From Rhodospirillales bacterium (lineage in GTDB: Bacteria; Pseudomonadota; Alphaproteobacteria; Acetobacterales; Acetobacteraceae), in assembly GCA_015654825.1 (NCBI GenBank), contig JAATGE010000558.1, positions 1-5,506 on the forward strand: a DNA stretch of 5,506 nucleotides, written 5' to 3'. Below are positions 2,971 through 5,506 of this stretch, piece after piece (the stretch's first letter is position 1; the number at the start of each line of letters is the position of its first letter). Both the position numbers and the translations under genes were made by a program. Below the pieces are notes generated by a model. That model was not told where the DNA came from and ran no database searches. It worked only from the letters and a program-made list of their open reading frames with translations.

Positions 2971-5430
2971 CTATGGGCTTCCGCTCCTGACAGCCATTGC
3001 CTCGGTCCAGACCGCGATCAGGCGGTCCTCGTAGCCGCGTTCCGGGTAGTGTTCGATTTCGCGGGCGGCGGCTACGACCGCCTCCTCCCAGGCGCTCAGA
3101 TCGCCGAGCAGATGCATCACCGCGCCGGCCATTTCGGCGGTGTCGCCGGCGGCGATCTTGATGCCGTTCTGCAGCACTTCGGCGGCGCCGGACTCCGCGG
3201 GATAGATGACCGGCACGCGGTGCTGCATCGCCTCCAGCACCACCATGCCGAACGGTTCGGCGTGCGACGGGACGAGCAGCGCGCTGGCGCCGCGGAATGC
3301 CGTGCCGCGTTTGTCCCAGCCGAGTGCGCCGGCGGAATTTATGCGGTGGCGGGCGAGTTGCCAGCTTTCCGGGCCGTCGCCATAGGCGACGAAGTCCGCA
3401 TTGAAGCCGCTGGCGCGCACCCGGTCGGCGACTTCGCAGAGCCGGTCGATGCCTTTCTGACGCGACAGGCGGCCGAGGAAGATGACGCGATGCGTTTCGA
3501 AGCGGCCCATTTCGGCGGTGGGTGCGGCGCCTTCCGACAGGCTGTTCGGAATGACATCGACGGTGCGTCGGCCGGCGCCGTCATAGGCCGCAATCAGGGT
3601 GCGCCGCGTCAGTTCGCTGACCGCAACTATTCGGGTGGCACTGTCGACGGCACCGTGCTCGATGCGCTCGGTCAGCGGGTCGGCGTTGCCGGGCTGGCGG
3701 TCGGCCTCGGTCGAGTGGAAATGCGCGATCCATGGCACGTGGATGTGTTCGGAGGCGGCGCGGGCGGCGTCGAACGTTACCCAGTCGTGGGCGTGGATCA
3801 GGTCGGTGGGTTCGTTGGCTACATAATCGACCAGGCGCCGGGCGAAGGCGCCGATCAGGCGGAACAGGATGGAGCCGGACAAATTTCCGGCGCCGCCAAA
3901 GCCGTAGCTGCCGCCATAGGGTCCGCCATAGCCGCCATAGGGAGTGCCGTAACCCCCGTACGGACCGCCATAGGCGCCGCCATATACACCGCCATTCGCA
4001 CCGAAGCCGGGCGATGTGTAACCCGACCACAGCGCGCCGCCGCCGCCGTACGGCGACCAGCCGGAATAGTACGGCGACCAGGCGGGATTCATTCCCCTGC
4101 CGTAAGGTGCTGCCATGCCGGCGTTGCTGTACGGCGACCAGGCTCCGCCGGAGACCGCTTCCGACGGCACCTCGATATCGAGCGTCACCACGGGCACATC
4201 GACACCGAACGGCGGCGGATCGAGCAGCAGGCTTTTGCGCGCCCAGGGCACCACGATGGTCACGTCGGCGCCGCGCCGGCGCAGGTTGCGCACCAGGTGG
4301 TAGCAGGCAGTCCAGGTGCCGCCGGCGACCATGGGCGGGAATTCCCACAGCAGCATCAGCACGCGGAATTTCGGTGCGGCGGGGCCGTAAATGCGGTCGA
4401 GTTCGGCACGCACCGGTGCGTCGAAAATCGCCTGCCGCCAGTTGCGCGTCGCATCCCACGGCACCCCGCGCCACCCAGGCCCGATGTCCCGCAAATCCGC
4501 GCCCTCGAGATCGAGGTTCAGCACTTTTGCGTTCGTCAGCGTGGCACCGCCGAGCGTCGCCCCTGCCAGCGTCGCGCCCGCCAGGTCGGCATAGGTCAGC
4601 ACCGCGTTCCGCAGCCCGGCGCCATCGAGCCGCGCGCCCTGCAGGCTGGCCGCCGTCAGGTCGGCCCCCGCAAGTCCGGCGCCCGACAGGCGCGCATTTT
4701 CCAGCACCGCATCCCGCAGGTCGACGCCGGCGAGCCGCGCCTTCGTCAGGTTCACATCCGGCAGCCGCACCCCCTGCCAGCTCATTTCGGTGAGCAGCGC
4801 CGGCGCCACCGCGCCCGCCGCCCGCTCCACCGCAAGGCGAATGCCCTGGCGCACCGCCGGCTGGTCCTCCTTGAACCGCGCCGCGGCAATCAGCGCGGCC
4901 AGCGCCTGCGGATGGAAATCGGCGCGGTCGGCCGCGAAAAACGGCAGCAACCCGGCCGCGCCCACCACGCGCTGGCGCCACACGTCGGAAACAAGTCGGA
5001 TCAGCGTCTCGTTCAATTCAGTCGCGAGCCGGTCCTGCCGCTCCTTCTCCCGCGTTTCCACGTCCCGTCGCGCCGCCTCCAGCCGGTCGTGCCGCTCCTT
5101 GTCCCGCGCATCGACATAGCCGCGCAGCGTCAGGAAAGCGCCGAGGATCGCCGCCAGCGTCGCGACCGCGGCACTCAGGCCCGCCGTCAGGCTGATCGGC
5201 AGCTCGCCCTTGCTGTCATTCTCGATCTGCTTGCCAATCAGTTCCTGCCGGGCGCGGGCGCGCTCCAACTGGTCCTTCGGCGCGGTCGGATCGGCCGCCA
5301 TCTCGGCGGTCTGCACGATGGCGCGCATCGAATAGGCGTTCCACGCCTGCAGCAGCGCCAACACCGCCGCCAGCGCCAGGAAAAGCACGACCCAGTGCAG
5401 GGTTTTTTCGGAACGGGGCGGAGTAGGCAT
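2971..5430 (-). CDS. Membrane-anchored pentapeptide-repeat/GT4 glycosyltransferase fusion
   Basis: An 819-residue protein. ATG 5430 is preferred (GAGG 5 nt upstream); an in-frame GTG at 5475 lacks a ribosome site. Order: hydrophobic segments about 11-30 and 78-102, likely transmembrane; a highly charged helix 105-145 (DKERHDRLEAARRDVETREKE), possibly coiled coil; pentapeptide repeats 223-315 with A(D/x)LxxA pattern; then a GT-B glycosyltransferase. The N-terminal Rossmann half starts near 354 (FRVLMLLWEFPP, GGT). A Gly/Tyr/Pro/Ser-rich insertion (428-515) follows, then HAHDW (546-550). The donor-binding half includes FLGRLSRQKG (R654, K659) and the EX7E motif HAEPFGMVVLE (E725, E733) with PSE/GAAEVL after it. 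GT4 enzymes transfer sugars from nucleotide-sugars with retention. Acceptor unknown; a membrane-linked polysaccharide role is inferred. No neighbouring polysaccharide genes are visible. Confidence 0.85.
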   Translation of the reverse strand: MPTPPRSEKTLHWVVLFLALAAVLALLQAWNAYSMRAIVQTAEMAADPTAPKDQLERARARQELIGKQIENDSKGELPISLTAGLSAAVATLAAILGAFLTLRGYVDARDKERHDRLEAARRDVETREKERQDRLATELNETLIRLVSDVWRQRVVGAAGLLPFFAADRADFHPQALAALIAAARFKEDQPAVRQGIRLAVERAAGAVAPALLTEMSWQGVRLPDVNLTKARLAGVDLRDAVLENARLSGAGLAGADLTAASLQGARLDGAGLRNAVLTYADLAGATLAGATLGGATLTNAKVLNLDLEGADLRDIGPGWRGVPWDATRNWRQAIFDAPVRAELDRIYGPAAPKFRVLMLLWEFPPMVAGGTWTACYHLVRNLRRRGADVTIVVPWARKSLLLDPPPFGVDVPVVTLDIEVPSEAVSGGAWSPYSNAGMAAPYGRGMNPAWSPYYSGWSPYGGGGALWSGYTSPGFGANGGVYGGAYGGPYGGYGTPYGGYGGPYGGSYGFGGAGNLSGSILFRLIGAFARRLVDYVANEPTDLIHAHDWVTFDAARAASEHIHVPWIAHFHSTEADRQPGNADPLTERIEHGAVDSATRIVAVSELTRRTLIAAYDGAGRRTVDVIPNSLSEGAAPTAEMGRFETHRVIFLGRLSRQKGIDRLCEVADRVRASGFNADFVAYGDGPESWQLARHRINSAGALGWDKRGTAFRGASALLVPSHAEPFGMVVLEAMQHRVPVIYPAESGAAEVLQNGIKIAAGDTAEMAGAVMHLLGDLSAWEEAVVAAAREIEHYPERGYEDRLIAVWTEAMAVRSGSP
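3886..4149 (-). repeat. Low-complexity Gly/Tyr/Pro-rich coding repeats
   Basis: These bases encode the ~88-residue insertion in the glycosyltransferase. WSPY occurs three times, followed by repeats of the kind PYGGYGGPYGG. In DNA the pattern shows as recurrent GCCGCCATAGG/CCGCCATA units on the plus strand. Such tracts expand and contract by slippage. Confidence 0.8.
4486..4764 (-). repeat. Pentapeptide-repeat coding block
   Basis: About 18 consecutive five-residue units with Leu at the central position and Ala/Gly two before it (for example ADLTA, ARLDG, ADLAG, ATLAG). They predict a right-handed quadrilateral beta-helix ending in GADLRDIGPGW before the glycosyltransferase begins. Confidence 0.85.
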
Positions 5431-5506
5431 GGTGGCCTCGCTGCAATCCGTGGATGGGGAAACGGTCCGTATCACGGAATGGCAACATTCGATTAAGTGG
5501 AAGCAA

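Noticed and set aside
2499..2990. 163-codon plus-strand frame over the toxin-antitoxin genes
   Set aside because: Antisense shadow of two well-supported genes and it crosses their promoter.
3886..4149. CRISPR-like or tandem-repeat array
   Set aside because: The repeats are in frame within the glycosyltransferase and encode Gly/Tyr/Pro units; there are no spacers of constant length.
3581..4981. 466-codon minus-strand frame and 353-codon plus-strand frame in the same region
   Set aside because: Both are Arg/Ala-rich out-of-frame shadows of the glycosyltransferase; the true frame has clear GT4 motifs and pentapeptide repeats.
2914..5496. 860-codon open frame on the plus strand
   Set aside because: It is antisense to the glycosyltransferase. 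Its translation is low-complexity Arg/Gly/Ala/His-rich with no domain, a usual shadow of a high-GC gene with strong third-position bias.

Overview
The window looks like a piece of a GC-rich proteobacterial chromosome, most likely alphaproteobacterial. The right half is very GC-rich, with strong G/C bias at third codon positions. The intergenic tandem hairpins near 2921-2962 resemble a GGGTCCAGGGC-type repeat I associate from memory with Rhodospirillales; that lineage call is inference. The left ~2 kb is visibly less GC-rich in its coding part, which fits an acquired defence module.

Layout. 1-337: no supportable gene, but GC-rich DNA dense in inverted repeats, possibly a structured RNA or a remnant of one. 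338-362: a perfect AT-rich palindrome, a candidate operator. 402-651: a retron non-coding RNA (msr-msd), recognised by its a1/a2 inverted repeats and internal hairpins. 625-804: a 59-residue basic, amphipathic small ORF with a strong ribosome binding site, starting inside the msd and running through a2. 856-1164: an XRE-type HTH protein. 1161-2039: a retron reverse transcriptase with NAxxH, YMDD and VTG motifs, overlapping the HTH gene by 4 nt. These plus-strand parts form one apparent operon: ncRNA, small ORF, HTH, RT. By my recollection of the published classification, an RT with only a small HTH partner corresponds to type VI.

On the minus strand, 2221-2840 holds a toxin-antitoxin pair: an AbrB/MazE-type antitoxin followed by a Doc/Fic-type toxin with ATGA overlap. 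It has a recognisable promoter buried in a perfect 22-bp palindrome. 2971-5430 (minus) encodes an 819-residue membrane-anchored protein. It fuses two N-terminal hydrophobic segments, a charged helix, a pentapeptide-repeat block and a GT-B glycosyltransferase (GT4-like), and a Gly/Tyr/Pro-rich insertion interrupts the first Rossmann half. Two tandem hairpins follow its stop codon.

The most interesting point is the retron. The small ORF's Shine-Dalgarno lies in the 3' arm of an msd hairpin and its codons 6-9 are the a2 repeat, so reverse transcription and translation of the peptide compete for the same RNA. This suggests a retron whose effector is a peptide translated from the ncRNA transcript and controlled by reverse transcription and/or the HTH protein. 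The architecture is read directly from the sequence; the mechanism is inference.
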